Source: Clostridium caldaquaticum (GTDB taxonomy: Bacteria; Bacillota; Clostridia; Clostridiales; Clostridiaceae). From it: a stretch of 64,000 nt of DNA. Every line of letters starts with the position of its first letter. Position 1 is the first letter of the stretch. Below, one piece after another: positions 32,458-41,743 of the stretch. The stretch spans positions 1-64,000 of the forward strand of contig NZ_JAMSKT010000018.1 in NCBI RefSeq assembly GCF_023806125.1. The letters are read 5' to 3'. The notes beneath the pieces were generated by a model. The model saw nothing but the letters and a program-made list of their open reading frames with translations. It did not search any database and was not told where the DNA came from. Made by a program: the position numbers and the translations under genes.

Positions 32458-33138
32458 TTAATGTTCAACTATAACTTTTAAATTAATCATAGTAAGCATT
32501 GTAAAAACAATCATTTGAACAGCACCATCGAAAATATCAAAATATACATGTAATGGTATTGGTATTACTAATTGCGCAAACCAAGTAATACCCTCCAACC
32601 CTTTATAAATTATAGTCATTATAGTTGCTGCAGCTGTCATATTTCCAAAAAGACGAAGGCTTAAAGAAACTGGCAGTAATATTCTTTCCAGTATATTCAT
32701 AGGTGCGAGAAACGCAACAGGTTTACCATATCCTAAAAAGTAATGACCTATTCCAACCTTTTTAATAGCATATACTTGAATTATGAAAAAAGACGTTAAT
32801 GCCATACCTAATGCAACACTATAATCCATTGTGGGTGGTTCAATACCAACTAACCCTGTTAGATTCATAGCTAGAAGAAACAATATAAGTGACCCTACGT
32901 AAGGTACTAGTTCCGTATATTTTTCTCCTATATTTGATTTAACAAAACTATTAGTATATTCAACTATCATCTCAGCAACAGCTTGCTTTTTTCCTGGTAC
33001 TCTTTTTAATCCCCTTGTAAATAAAATAGATAAGACTCCAAATAATATAATAATAACCCACTGGATTACTATATTTTCTGAAAATCCATACTGCTGTCCA
33101 AAAAGCGATAATTTAAACAGATATTTTGCTTCCCCCAC
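32458..33138 (-). CDS. atpB: F1Fo ATP synthase subunit a
   Basis: Membrane stator subunit providing the ion half-channels. Multiple hydrophobic helices; the essential arginine is in LPVSLSLRLFGNMTAAATIM, and the C-terminal helix reads VYFDIFDGAVQMIVFTMLTMI. 226 aa. Start codon GTG 33138 is preceded by GGAAGTGA. Four nt separate it from the upstream AtpI-like gene. Confidence 0.95.
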   Translation of the reverse strand: MGEAKYLFKLSLFGQQYGFSENIVIQWVIIILFGVLSILFTRGLKRVPGKKQAVAEMIVEYTNSFVKSNIGEKYTELVPYVGSLILFLLAMNLTGLVGIEPPTMDYSVALGMALTSFFIIQVYAIKKVGIGHYFLGYGKPVAFLAPMNILERILLPVSLSLRLFGNMTAAATIMTIIYKGLEGITWFAQLVIPIPLHVYFDIFDGAVQMIVFTMLTMINLKVIVEH

Positions 33139-33142
33139 TCAA

Positions 33143-33496
33143 TCACTTCCTTTCATTTGCTAAATTAATTACTCCATATAATATTAGAGCCAAAAAATGT
33201 GAAGTGAATCCCATAATAAATGAAATTATATTCTTGATATTATTATTGAAAATAGAAACTCCTATTATACAAATAATAAATATCCTTACAAAAGTAATAA
33301 AAAAAACTAATCCTCTATTTCTCTTAAACTTACTACCTAAAATATTCTCTATCATAAATTTTGAAAATGCAAAATTTATAACAGCTGTAAATAAACCTAA
33401 AATAAAAATATTAGAATAATTATCCCATATCAATTGAATGGTTATTCCTGCAGTAACTGCTATTATTAAATCATAAAATATAATTTTTTTAAGCAT
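33143..33496 (-). CDS. atpI: AtpI-like ATP synthase subunit I
   Basis: 117-aa protein with four hydrophobic helices, no charged catalytic motif, and position directly upstream of atpB, where Firmicute operons encode AtpI. AtpI-type proteins assist c-ring assembly or magnesium/calcium handling. Sequence conservation in this family is low, so the call rests on size, topology and synteny. SD AAGGAAG precedes ATG 33496. Confidence 0.8.
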   Translation of the reverse strand: MLKKIIFYDLIIAVTAGITIQLIWDNYSNIFILGLFTAVINFAFSKFMIENILGSKFKRNRGLVFFITFVRIFIICIIGVSIFNNNIKNIISFIMGFTSHFLALILYGVINLANERK

Positions 33497-33546
33497 GCTT
33501 TATACTTCCTTAATGCTTCATTTTCCTATAGTGCACCTACTAGACT

Positions 33547-33574
33547 ATTATAAACCTTGTACATTAATAATCAA
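33547..33574 (-). promoter_or_regulatory. Predicted promoter of the atp operon
   Basis: Minus strand TTGATT (33569-33574), 16-bp spacer, TATAAT (33547-33552), predicted start near 33540, giving a leader of about 45 nt before atpI. The rest of the 33497-33840 gap holds an unsupported 83-codon frame and the divergent ABC-transporter promoter. Confidence 0.65.
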
Positions 33575-33840
33575 TTTAAGAAATTGACTAAAAAAGTCGA
33601 TTTTACCTTGTTTAAACGTTTTAATACATTTGTTGCCAATACTATCTTTGCAACACATCTTTTGTATTAAGTCTTTAATTTTAAGGATTTTTAAATAATA
33701 GAATATTAATATTGTTAAATCATTAATAAATCCTTTTTTAAATTTTAAATTGTTATCTATAACAATATTAGTAATTATTTCATATACTAAAGTATCCATA
33801 TTATTTTTTATTTTACTATTATAAAAAGGGAGCTGATTTT

Positions 33841-34611
33841 TTGAGAAAAGTTGATGTTAACCATATATATATGAACTATCATTCTTTAAAAACAGAAACG
33901 GAAGCTTTAAAAGATATAACCTTCAGCGTTGATGAAGGTGAATTTGTTAGCATAGTAGGGCCCTCCGGCTGCGGTAAATCTACAATCTTAAACATAATTG
34001 CAGGACTTATTAAACCTTCTTCAGGTGATGTTTGCATAAGTAGCAGCGAATGCAGTATCCTATCGAAGAAAATAGGGTACATGTTTCAAAGAGATCATCT
34101 TTTTGAATGGCTTACTGTTTGGGAAAATGTATCCTTAGGTCTTAAAATTCAAAAAAGATTCTCAGCTGATACTAAAGATAAGCTAGAAAAGCTTCTAAAA
34201 AATTATAATCTTTGGGACTTTAGAAACCACCGTCCAGATGAACTTTCAGGCGGTATGAGACAAAGAGTTGCCCTTATCAGAACTTTAGCTTTAAATCCTG
34301 ATGTTCTGCTTCTTGATGAACCATTTTCTGCACTAGACTATCAAACAAGACTAAATGTTAGTGATGAAATATATGAAATAATAAAGAAAGAAAATAAAAC
34401 AGCTATAATGGTCAGTCACGATATAGCAGAAGCTGTATCTATGTCCAACCGAGTTATAGTTTTATCTAAAAGACCTGCTACTGTAAAAACAATAGTTGAC
34501 ATAAAATTTACACAGGAATACAACACACCCTTAAAGCATAGAGAAGCTCCTGAATTTAGAGTTTATTTTAACAGTATATGGAAGGAGTTGGACTTAAATG
34601 ACAAATTATAG
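33841..34611 (+). CDS. ABC transporter ATPase, NitT/TauT (SsuB-like) family
   Basis: Walker A GPSGCGKST (about residues 40-48), Q-loop YMFQRDHLFEW, signature LSGGMRQRVALIR, Walker B VLLLDEPFSALDY and H-loop VSHD. The class imports sulfonates, taurine, nitrate or thiamine-precursor-like solutes. The start codon is TTG 33841, 8 nt after AAAGGGAG. Overlaps the permease gene by 14 nt. No binding protein is adjacent; the orphan lipoprotein at 14659 is the likely partner. Confidence 0.9.
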   Translation: MRKVDVNHIYMNYHSLKTETEALKDITFSVDEGEFVSIVGPSGCGKSTILNIIAGLIKPSSGDVCISSSECSILSKKIGYMFQRDHLFEWLTVWENVSLGLKIQKRFSADTKDKLEKLLKNYNLWDFRNHRPDELSGGMRQRVALIRTLALNPDVLLLDEPFSALDYQTRLNVSDEIYEIIKKENKTAIMVSHDIAEAVSMSNRVIVLSKRPATVKTIVDIKFTQEYNTPLKHREAPEFRVYFNSIWKELDLNDKL

Positions 34612-35386
34612 CTTAGAACACAAACATTATCTAAAAAATGTAAAGAAACAAAATACTATAATAATAGTAACAAGATTAGTTATACTTATAACCTTTTTCA
34701 TCCTGTGGGAAATTGCTGGATACTATAAATGGGTAGACCCCTTTTTAACAAGTACGCCATCAAGAATATTAAAAAGCTTAATAAAAGTATACAGCGAAGG
34801 TACACTTTTTAGACACATACTAGTAACCTGCTTTGAAACTATATTAGGTTTTATATCTAGTACTGTACTAGGAACCTTGATTGCCATATTATTGTGGACC
34901 TCAGATTTTACCTATAAAGTATTAGATCCCTATGTAGTTGTACTAAATGCTCTGCCTAAAGTTGCATTAGCACCTATTATAATTTTCTGGATGGGTAATG
35001 GCATGAAAGCTATAATTTTAGTTGCTATACTAATATCCATAGTTACCACAATAATCAGCGTATTAAATGGCTTTAGAGAAGTAAGTGAAGATAAAATCAA
35101 GCTTCTTCAAACATTTGGTGCTTCAAAACTGCAGATTTTAACTCACCTTATAATACCAGCGTCAGTTCCAACTTTTATCTCAGCACTTAAAATAAACGTT
35201 GGTCTATCTTGGGTTGGTGTAATTATGGGAGAATTTTTAGTATCAAAGGAAGGTCTTGGATTTTTGATTGTTTTCGGTGGACAAATTGCTCAGTTAGATA
35301 CTGTAATGATGAGTATTATTATTCTTTCTGTACTAGCTTATCTTATGTATCAAATAGTTGCTGTTATCGAAAAAAAATTTTTATAG
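34598..35386 (+). CDS. ABC transporter permease, NitT/TauT (SsuC-like) family
   Basis: 262-aa inner-membrane permease with about six helices. The EAA-type loop that contacts the ATPase is LLQTFGASKLQILTHLIIPASVPTFISAL. SD GGAAGGAG precedes ATG 34598, within the ATPase gene, showing translational coupling. Terminated by the hairpin at 35418-35463. Confidence 0.9.
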   Translation: MTNYSLEHKHYLKNVKKQNTIIIVTRLVILITFFILWEIAGYYKWVDPFLTSTPSRILKSLIKVYSEGTLFRHILVTCFETILGFISSTVLGTLIAILLWTSDFTYKVLDPYVVVLNALPKVALAPIIIFWMGNGMKAIILVAILISIVTTIISVLNGFREVSEDKIKLLQTFGASKLQILTHLIIPASVPTFISALKINVGLSWVGVIMGEFLVSKEGLGFLIVFGGQIAQLDTVMMSIIILSVLAYLMYQIVAVIEKKFL

Positions 35387-35691
35387 TTCAAAACCTTATC
35401 CTAAAATGAATTTAACCGTTAGATAATAAGAATTCTAAAACTTTAGACTTCTTATTATCTAACTTCACCAAACATAATGAAAACTGTTCAGTATAACTAA
35501 TAATAAAAAAACTTTATGACTATATAACTAAAAATAAAAATATAATATTTTTTATGTATATATCCTAGAGCATTTGGATAAAATTGTAATGGAATATTTT
35601 ACATAAAACTAAAATATATTAGTAATGAATTTTATATTACTAAAGATATTTAGAGTTTTAATTAATATTCTAACATTATAGGAGGATACAT
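35387..35691. other. Intergenic region after the ABC transporter
   Basis: About 300 bp, very AT-rich, holding the hairpin at 35418-35463 and, beyond it, no recognised element; the promoter of the TPR gene must lie here. Confidence 0.5.
35418..35463 (+). terminator. Long stem-loop downstream of the ABC permease
   Basis: Perfect 15-bp stem GTTAGATAATAAGAA / its complement (35418-35432 with 35449-35463); the loop itself contains the short complementary pair TCTAAA/TTTAGA. No clear U-tract follows. Confidence 0.6.
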
Positions 35692-36054
35692 ATGAGTTAC
35701 TTTCAAAAAGCAAATGATTTATATAACACTAAAGATTATAAAAAGGCCATTGCTATGTACCAAAGAGCAATTTTGGATAAGGATAATGAAGCAGCTTCTT
35801 TGTATAATGCTGCTGTATGTTTTATTAAGCTTAAGGAATACGACAAAGCCATCCCACTTTTAAAATCAGCAATAATAAAGAAACATGAAGCTAAATATTT
35901 CTTTAACTTAGGCTATTGTCATGCTATGCTTGGAAACAATAAAAAAGCTCTGATATACTTTAATACCGCCTGGTCTCTTGATAATAATGATAACGACTGT
36001 GAAAAAGCTATAAATCTTATAATGAAAAATTATATTAAAAAAGTCCAAGATTAA
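35692..36054 (+). CDS. Tetratricopeptide repeat protein
   Basis: 120 aa composed of about three TPR units: FQKANDLYNTKDYKKAIAMYQRAI, AASLYNAAVCFIKLKEYDKAIPLLKSAI and AKYFFNLGYCHAMLGNNKKALIYFNTAW. Each has the W/L-G-Y-A-F-A-P spacing of the 34-residue motif. No signal peptide, so a cytoplasmic protein-protein adaptor; the partner is unknown. SD AGGAGG and start ATG 35692. Converges on the transglutaminase gene. Confidence 0.88.
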   Translation: MSYFQKANDLYNTKDYKKAIAMYQRAILDKDNEAASLYNAAVCFIKLKEYDKAIPLLKSAIIKKHEAKYFFNLGYCHAMLGNNKKALIYFNTAWSLDNNDNDCEKAINLIMKNYIKKVQD

Positions 36055-36069
36055 TTCTAGGACTTTTTT
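36037..36069. terminator. Bidirectional terminator
   Basis: 10-bp stem AAAAAAGTCC / GGACTTTTTT with a 13-nt loop, overlapping the TPR stop codon on one side and the transglutaminase stop on the other. Confidence 0.85.
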
Positions 36070-37249
36070 ACCATTCTCCAGCAATTTTTGAATTTCTGTG
36101 GTCTAAGTCAAACCTTCTGCTGTTAAAATAATTACCCCCTTTATAAAAGGTTGGGTCTACATTAATCCACTTACCTTCTTCTGAAATATATACCTGATTC
36201 CATGCATGACTTACCCAGCTTACACCATTAAAGCCTTCTCCAGTTATAATTCTTGCTTTTAATCCGTTAGCTCTTGCCATTGCTATATAAAGAGAGGCAT
36301 AATCAAAGCATATACCTTTTCTTGTCTGAAAAGTTGGTATGGCACCTGATTTTACACTCAAATCATTGTTCAGTACTCTTTCAGCCTTTTCATAATCATA
36401 GTCTATATTGCTTCCAATCCAGTTATATAATACTTTAGCTTTTTCGTTGGTAGTTTGTGAATTCTTAGTAATCTCTTTTGCAAATCTGTCTATTATTTCA
36501 TTAGACTTTACAGCTTCATCTAAGGTAACTCCGTTATAATAAACTATTACCTTTCTATTACCTATTTTTTCAACAAAATTACTGTTTAATTCCTGCGGCT
36601 CAGCTTCCTTAATAACAACTTTAAAAGAATTGTCCAAAATATTTGGAAGCTGCTTTGCAAGTTTTGAATTAGTTACTGGTATAACAACCTCCTTACATAA
36701 ACGATTGTATAGCTTAGATTCTTCTAAATACACATTATATTTATTTATTATATTAAACATTGATAAAATATTTAATATAAATGTAATAAAAAGAACGTAA
36801 CCAATAGCTTTTGGCAGCTGAAATACTGCTCCGCTTACTCTTTTAAATATGCTGCTCTTATTTTCAAGAAACTTTCCCATCAAATCTACTACTGGATAGA
36901 AAGTTATATGGTTAAAAAGTTCAAAAATTAATATTATAAGCCTATTAATTACAAGTATCATTACAGGTATGACTACTACATAATACACAAGTGTATTGTT
37001 GTCTAAGTATACTTTAAAGTTAAGAGGGATAATATCATAAATTTTATTATAAAACTCAGTATCATGCTCAATAAATATTTTTTTAGAAAAATATATTCCA
37101 AGAAATAGTGAAATTATAAAAGCTATGTTCCCTTCTAGTTCCTTTATATCTCCCTTCAATCCCTGAGAAGAAAACTTAAATAAAAATCCTTTTATTATTG
37201 GATATATAAAAACTACTGCTAAAATAAAAGAAATAGGATTTATGTTCAT
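36068..37249 (-). CDS. Membrane protein with transglutaminase-like domain
   Basis: 393 aa. The N-terminal part has about four membrane helices (residues about 5-23, 43-62, 87-112 and 148-168). The C-terminal domain is a transglutaminase/protease-like (TGc) fold with the Cys-His-Asp triad visible: KGICFDYASLYIAMARANG, SWVSHAWNQVYI and WINVDPTF. The TGc domain probably lies outside the membrane. Function, cross-linking or proteolysis, is unknown. Start ATG 37249 follows GAGGGTGAGG. Confidence 0.85.
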   Translation of the reverse strand: MNINPISFILAVVFIYPIIKGFLFKFSSQGLKGDIKELEGNIAFIISLFLGIYFSKKIFIEHDTEFYNKIYDIIPLNFKVYLDNNTLVYYVVVIPVMILVINRLIILIFELFNHITFYPVVDLMGKFLENKSSIFKRVSGAVFQLPKAIGYVLFITFILNILSMFNIINKYNVYLEESKLYNRLCKEVVIPVTNSKLAKQLPNILDNSFKVVIKEAEPQELNSNFVEKIGNRKVIVYYNGVTLDEAVKSNEIIDRFAKEITKNSQTTNEKAKVLYNWIGSNIDYDYEKAERVLNNDLSVKSGAIPTFQTRKGICFDYASLYIAMARANGLKARIITGEGFNGVSWVSHAWNQVYISEEGKWINVDPTFYKGGNYFNSRRFDLDHRNSKIAGEW

Positions 37250-37526
37250 TGTACCTCACCCTCTCATCTACTAAGATAATTATATCAAAATCTCACTTTA
37301 TGCATATATTGTCAAAAGAATTATATACTGAACTTAGCATAATGTTCATTAAATTGCTGTTAAGCTTATTTTTAAAACTAAATATATGGCTGATGCCTCC
37401 TACTTAAAATTTATACTATTATTATATCACTTAACTTGTTAAAAATTAAATCACATTATCGATATTGTTAATCTTCTTCAATTGCAATTTACTTTTTAAT
37501 TTTTTGCAGTAAACCTACGCTTAAAC

Positions 37527-37555
37527 TTGACACCGCAAAACCCTTATTATATGAT
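37527..37555 (+). promoter_or_regulatory. Sigma-A promoter of gltX
   Basis: TTGACA (37527-37532), exact 17-bp spacer, TATGAT (37550-37555). Predicted start is near 37562. The gap 37250-37526 upstream shows nothing else recognisable. Confidence 0.88.
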
Positions 37556-37581
37556 AAAAGAGGATATTTTTATGCTTTCAT

Positions 37582-37606
37582 CCTCTCTTTTATGAGAGGT
37601 TTTTAT
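37582..37606 (+). terminator. Leader terminator/attenuator upstream of gltX
   Basis: CCTCTC (37582-37587) / GAGAGG (37594-37599) stem followed by TTTTTATTTTA, starting only about 20 nt after the predicted transcription start. ATCCT (37580-37584) can instead pair with AGGAT at the very 5' end of the transcript (37561-37565), a mutually exclusive fold. Confidence 0.75.
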
Positions 37607-37656
37607 TTTATATTGGGCATAATTTTAAAAAGGATATTAACAGAGGAGTGAACAGA

Positions 37657-39117
37657 ATGTGTAATCATAAAATAAGAACTAGATATGCCCCAAGCCCAAC
37701 TGGCTATATGCACGTTGGAAACCTTAGGACAGCACTATACGCTTATCTAATAGCAAAACATGAAAATGGTACATTTATACTTAGAATTGAAGATACAGAT
37801 CAGGAGAGGTATGTGGAAGGAGCTGTTGATGTTATATACAACACTATGAAAATTACAGGTCTTATCCACGACGAAGGCCCAGACAAAGGAGGTCCTGTTG
37901 GTCCTTATGTTCAAAGCGAAAGAAAACCAATCTACATGGAATATGCTAAAAAGCTTGTAGACAAAGGTGAAGCTTACTACTGTTTCTGCTCTAAGGAAAG
38001 ACTTGATATGCTTAAAGCCAATGCTGAAGCCTTAAAGAGACCATTTAAATATGATAAGCACTGTATGCACTTAAGCAAAGAAGAAGTTGAAGAAAAATTA
38101 GCAGCTGGAGTGCCATATGTTATAAGACAGAATAATCCTACAGAAGGAACAACAACCTTTGACGATGTTATATATGGAACTATTTCAGTAGATAATTCCG
38201 AACTTGAAGATATGATTCTTATAAAATCAGACGGATATCCTACATATAACTTTGCTAATGTTGTAGATGACCACTTAATGGGAATAACCCATGTAGTTAG
38301 AGGAAGCGAATACTTATCTTCTTCACCTAAATATAACCGTTTATATGAGGCTTTTGGCTGGGATATCCCTGTGTATGTTCATTGTCCTCCAATAATGAAG
38401 GATGCTCAGCATAAGCTAAGCAAAAGAAACGGTGACGCTTCCTTCGAAGATTTAATTGCAAAGGGATATTTAAAGGATGCAGTAATGAATTATATTGCAC
38501 TTCTTGGCTGGAATCCTGGAAATACTCAAGAAATATTTTCACTTGAAGAACTTGTTAACATATTTGACTATAGGCAAATAAACAAAGCTCCTGCTATTTT
38601 TGATCCGATTAAACTTAAATGGATGAATGGAGAATATATTAGAAAGCTTACACTAGAAGAATTTCACGAAATGGCTCTCCCTTATTATAAAGAAGCCATT
38701 AAAAATTCTAATATAGACTTAATGAAAGTTAGTAAACTGCTTCACACTAGAACTGAAGTGCTTGGAGAAATTCCAGAACAGATTGATTTCTTTGATGTTC
38801 TGCCCGAGTATTCAAATGATTTGTATATTCATAAAAAAATGAAAACTAATCTAGAAAACTCACTAGAAAGTCTTGAAAAAGTACTTCCGTTATTTGAAAC
38901 AATTGAAAATTGGGATTTTAACACTTTACACGATTCTATTCTTAAATTAGTTGAAGAAATGGGAATTAAAAACGGAGTAATGCTATGGCCAATAAGAACT
39001 GCCTTGTCTGGTAAAGCCTTTACCCCAGGAGGTGCTTTTGAACTTGCTGAAATACTCGGAAAAGAAGAATCTATAAGAAGAATTAAGATTGGAATAGATA
39101 AACTTAAAAATGCTTAA
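37657..39117 (+). CDS. gltX: Glutamyl-tRNA synthetase
   Basis: Class I synthetase. HIGH-type motif [22 protein letters not shown] (HVGN) near the N-terminus, GluRS-specific [10 protein letters not shown], and the KMSKS equivalent [14 protein letters not shown]. The C-terminal helical anticodon-binding domain is present (486 aa). ATG 37657 is chosen 8 nt after AGAGGAG; GTG 37648 lies inside that SD. Monocistronic between the attenuator and a terminator. Confidence 0.97.
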   Translation: MCNHKIRTRYAPSPTGYMHVGNLRTALYAYLIAKHENGTFILRIEDTDQERYVEGAVDVIYNTMKITGLIHDEGPDKGGPVGPYVQSERKPIYMEYAKKLVDKGEAYYCFCSKERLDMLKANAEALKRPFKYDKHCMHLSKEEVEEKLAAGVPYVIRQNNPTEGTTTFDDVIYGTISVDNSELEDMILIKSDGYPTYNFANVVDDHLMGITHVVRGSEYLSSSPKYNRLYEAFGWDIPVYVHCPPIMKDAQHKLSKRNGDASFEDLIAKGYLKDAVMNYIALLGWNPGNTQEIFSLEELVNIFDYRQINKAPAIFDPIKLKWMNGEYIRKLTLEEFHEMALPYYKEAIKNSNIDLMKVSKLLHTRTEVLGEIPEQIDFFDVLPEYSNDLYIHKKMKTNLENSLESLEKVLPLFETIENWDFNTLHDSILKLVEEMGIKNGVMLWPIRTALSGKAFTPGGAFELAEILGKEESIRRIKIGIDKLKNA

Positions 39118-39120
39118 AAT

Positions 39121-39157
39121 AAAACGTGCCAGTACTTAATAAAGACTGGTACGTTTT
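39121..39157 (+). terminator. Terminator after gltX
   Basis: Stem AAAACGTGCCAGT / ACTGGTACGTTTT with one G-U pair, ending in T4. Confidence 0.85.
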
Positions 39158-39291
39158 ATACTAAATAACATAAATTTATAGTCGCTATCTTTATGTTATC
39201 ACATTTTTGACGTAATATAAATGTTCTACTTAGTTTATAACGTAACGAAATTTTTTTATTGACATAAAAGCACTTTTATTTTATTATTGTT

Positions 39292-39320
39292 TTGAAATAT
39301 TTTAAAATATAATATATACT
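39292..39320 (+). promoter_or_regulatory. Predicted promoter of proS
   Basis: TTGAAA (39292-39297), 17-bp spacer, TATACT (39315-39320). A second candidate lies just upstream: TTGACA (39259-39264), 17 bp, TATTAT (39282-39287). Either could drive the T-box leader; tandem use is possible. Confidence 0.7.
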
Positions 39321-39326
39321 GTGAAG

Positions 39327-39540
39327 AGGAATAGTAAAAATAAATTCTTTTTTCAGAGAGGAAATTATTTGGTGTGAGATTTCCAAAGCTTTATTTTGAA
39401 CCCGCCTTGGAGTTCTGTACTGAATACAAAGTACAGCGGTTTTCTTCCGTTATAGAACTTAAGCTGGATGCTTTATGCATCAATTAGGGTGGTACCGCCG
39501 ATATTGCCTCGGTCCCTTTTGGGATTTGAGGCTTTTTTAT
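39327..39540 (+). promoter_or_regulatory. T-box leader of proS (specifier reads CCC)
   Basis: T-box core AGGGTGGTACCGCC at 39485-39498, followed by a terminator hairpin beginning GCCTCGG at 39506 and ending in a T-run near 39538. The distal Stem I motif GGTGTGAGA is at 39371-39379. The specifier, aligned against the valS and argS leaders (NNN-GCC-TTGGAG), is CCC at 39401-39403, a proline codon. Confidence 0.93.
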
Positions 39541-39565
39541 ATTTTTTATTTAGGAGATGAAAACA

Positions 39566-41005
39566 ATGAGTAAAGAAAAAGAAAAAAAATTTGTTGAAGC
39601 AATTACTCCAATGGATGAAGATTTTGCTCAATGGTATACAGATGTTGTTAAAAAAGCTGAGCTTGTAGATTATTCAAGCGTTAGAGGATGCATGGTTATT
39701 CGTCCTTACGGATATGCTATATGGGAAAACATACAAAAAAATTTAGATGCTATGTTTAAAGAAACTGGTCATGAGAATGTGTATATGCCAATGTTTATTC
39801 CAGAATCACTGCTTCAAAAGGAAGCTGACCACGTAGAAGGTTTTGCGCCTGAGGTTGCATGGGTTACTCATGGAGGAAATCAAGAGTTAACTGAAAGATT
39901 ATGTGTACGTCCTACTTCTGAAACCTTATTTTGCGACCACTATTCAAAGATAATTCAATCCTATAAAGATTTGCCAAAGTTATATAATCAATGGTGTTCA
40001 GTTGTTAGATGGGAAAAGACTACAAGACCTTTCCTTCGCACATTAGAATTTTTATGGCAGGAAGGTCATACAGCACATGCTACAGCTGAAGAAGCTCAAG
40101 AAGAAACTATCAAAATGCTGAATGTTTATGCTAAACTTTGCGAAGAATATTTAGCAATTCCAGTTATTAAAGGGCAAAAAACTGATAAAGAAAAATTCGC
40201 TGGAGCTGAAGCTACTTATACTATTGAAAGCTTAATGCATGATGGAAAGGCTTTACAATGCGGAACTTCTCACAACTTTGGAGATGGTTTTGCAAAAGCC
40301 TTTAACATTCAATATACAGATAAAACAGGAAAGCTTCAATATGTGCATCAAACCTCCTGGGGCATGACTACAAGACTTATTGGTGCTATGATAATGGTTC
40401 ACGGTGATGACAGCGGTCTTGTTATTCCTCCAAGAATTGCTCCAACTCAGCTTATAATAATTCCAATAGCTATGCACAAAGCTGGAGTTCTAGATAAGGC
40501 TGCTGAATTAAAAAATAGACTTTCAAAAGCAGTTAGAGTTAAAATGGATGATAGTGATAAAATGCCTGGCTGGAAATTTAACGAGTACGAAATGAAGGGT
40601 GTCCCTCTTCGTCTTGAAATTGGACCTAAGGATATAGAAAATAATCAAGCAGTTCTAGTAAGAAGAGATACTAGAGAAAAAATAATTGTTTCCCTTGATA
40701 ATTTAGAAACTAAGATATCAGAACTATTAGAAGATATTCAAAAGTCACTTCTAGAAAAAGCAAGAGCTGCACAGCTTCAAAAAACAAGTACTGCAGTTAA
40801 CTTAAATGAATTTAAGAATCTTCTTGATAATAAGCCTGGTTTCGTTAAAGCAATGTGGTGCGGTGACAGAGCCTGTGAAGACAGAATTAAAGAAGAAGCC
40901 GCAGCTACTTCAAGATGTATGCCTTTTGAACAAGAACATATATCTGATACCTGCGTATGCTGCGGAAAACCGGCTAAAAAACTTGTTTACTGGGGAAGAG
41001 CTTAT
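39566..41005 (+). CDS. proS: Prolyl-tRNA synthetase, short archaeal/eukaryotic-like type
   Basis: Class II synthetase lacking the large bacterial editing insertion; 480 aa. Motif 2/3 regions are readable ([79 protein letters not shown]). The C-terminal domain has the zinc-type cysteines [12 protein letters not shown] and [18 protein letters not shown], typical of ProRS type 3. ATG 39566 is preferred over ATG 39557, which directly abuts the GGAG; spacing is then 9 nt. Terminal Y precedes the stop at about 41006-41008. Confidence 0.96.
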
Positions 41006-41017
41006 TAAAACTAATAT

Positions 41018-41054
41018 AAAAAAGCCTTGAAATTCACTTATTCCAAGGCTTTTT
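41018..41054. terminator. Bidirectional terminator after proS
   Basis: AAAAAAGCCTTG / CAAGGCTTTTT stem with a 14-nt loop between convergent proS and the YprB-like gene. Confidence 0.88.
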
Positions 41055-41727
41055 CTCTATTTTCATCACTATTTTTTTCTTCAATTTTAATAACATTATT
41101 CCAATTTATATACATATGAAATAAGCTAACAACATCCTGCTCATTATATAATAATATTTTTTCTTTTTTCTCCTCTGGCATTCTGTTCATATAGTCATCG
41201 TCTTTTATTATTTTATTAAAGGTTTTTGCTAAATTAGCTCCGCTTATAAGCTCGCTGTCTCTAATTATTCCGAATTCTTTTTCTAAAGCTTTTAAACCTA
41301 TTGATGTTTTCTTAATTTTTTCATACTCTTTCTGTAAATCTATTCCTATAAAAAAATCCTGCACTTTAAAATGCAGCTTATATCTTTGAAAAAGATAATT
41401 TATAATTGTGTAATCATTGTTGCCTGAAAAAGTAACTATATATTTCTTATTTTCTTTTATCATTTTCTCAAAATAACTCTTTGACAAAATTAAAATATCA
41501 TAAGCATCTTGATTGTTTTCAATCATATATTGAGTTATCTTCAAGCATTTTTCGCTATCTTCAAAATAGCAGCAGCCAAATACACCTACACATATTGGCT
41601 TTTTATAAACATAATGTTCCAAATCAAAGAATATTGCCTGTTTAAACAAGTCCTTCTGTCCATTAAAGACTAATGCACCACTGTTATCTAAATCTCCAAC
41701 ATATATATCATTTTCTCTGGTAATCAC
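41038..41727 (-). CDS. YprB-like ribonuclease H-fold (DEDD) exonuclease domain protein
   Basis: 229-aa protein of the RNase_H_2/YprB class. Candidate catalytic acids fall in IFFDLEHYV (D-x-E), TFSGNNDYTII and YNEQDVVSLF. The helix GLKALEKEFGI before the last motif is typical of the family. Predicted nuclease acting on DNA or RNA; the substrate is unknown. The start codon GTG 41727 has only a weak SD (AGAGTG). Sixteen nt downstream of a HAD phosphatase gene and probably co-transcribed with it. Confidence 0.75.
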   Translation of the reverse strand: MITRENDIYVGDLDNSGALVFNGQKDLFKQAIFFDLEHYVYKKPICVGVFGCCYFEDSEKCLKITQYMIENNQDAYDILILSKSYFEKMIKENKKYIVTFSGNNDYTIINYLFQRYKLHFKVQDFFIGIDLQKEYEKIKKTSIGLKALEKEFGIIRDSELISGANLAKTFNKIIKDDDYMNRMPEEKKEKILLYNEQDVVSLFHMYINWNNVIKIEEKNSDENREKALE

Positions 41728-41743
41728 TAAAAATCACTCTTTT

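Noticed and set aside
33548-33799. 83-codon open frame on the minus strand between atpI and the ABC ATPase
   Set aside because: No SD, very AT-rich composition, no motif, and it overlaps the predicted atp promoter (33547-33574).
37551-37595. Possible 14-codon leader peptide ahead of gltX ([14 protein letters not shown])
   Set aside because: Its ATG overlaps the -10 box, so it would be upstream of the transcript start; only one Glu codon and no SD.
39259-39287. Upstream TTGACA-17-TATTAT as the sole proS promoter
   Set aside because: A second pair at 39292-39320 fits the T-box 5' end better; tandem use cannot be excluded, so it is noted in that entry rather than listed separately.
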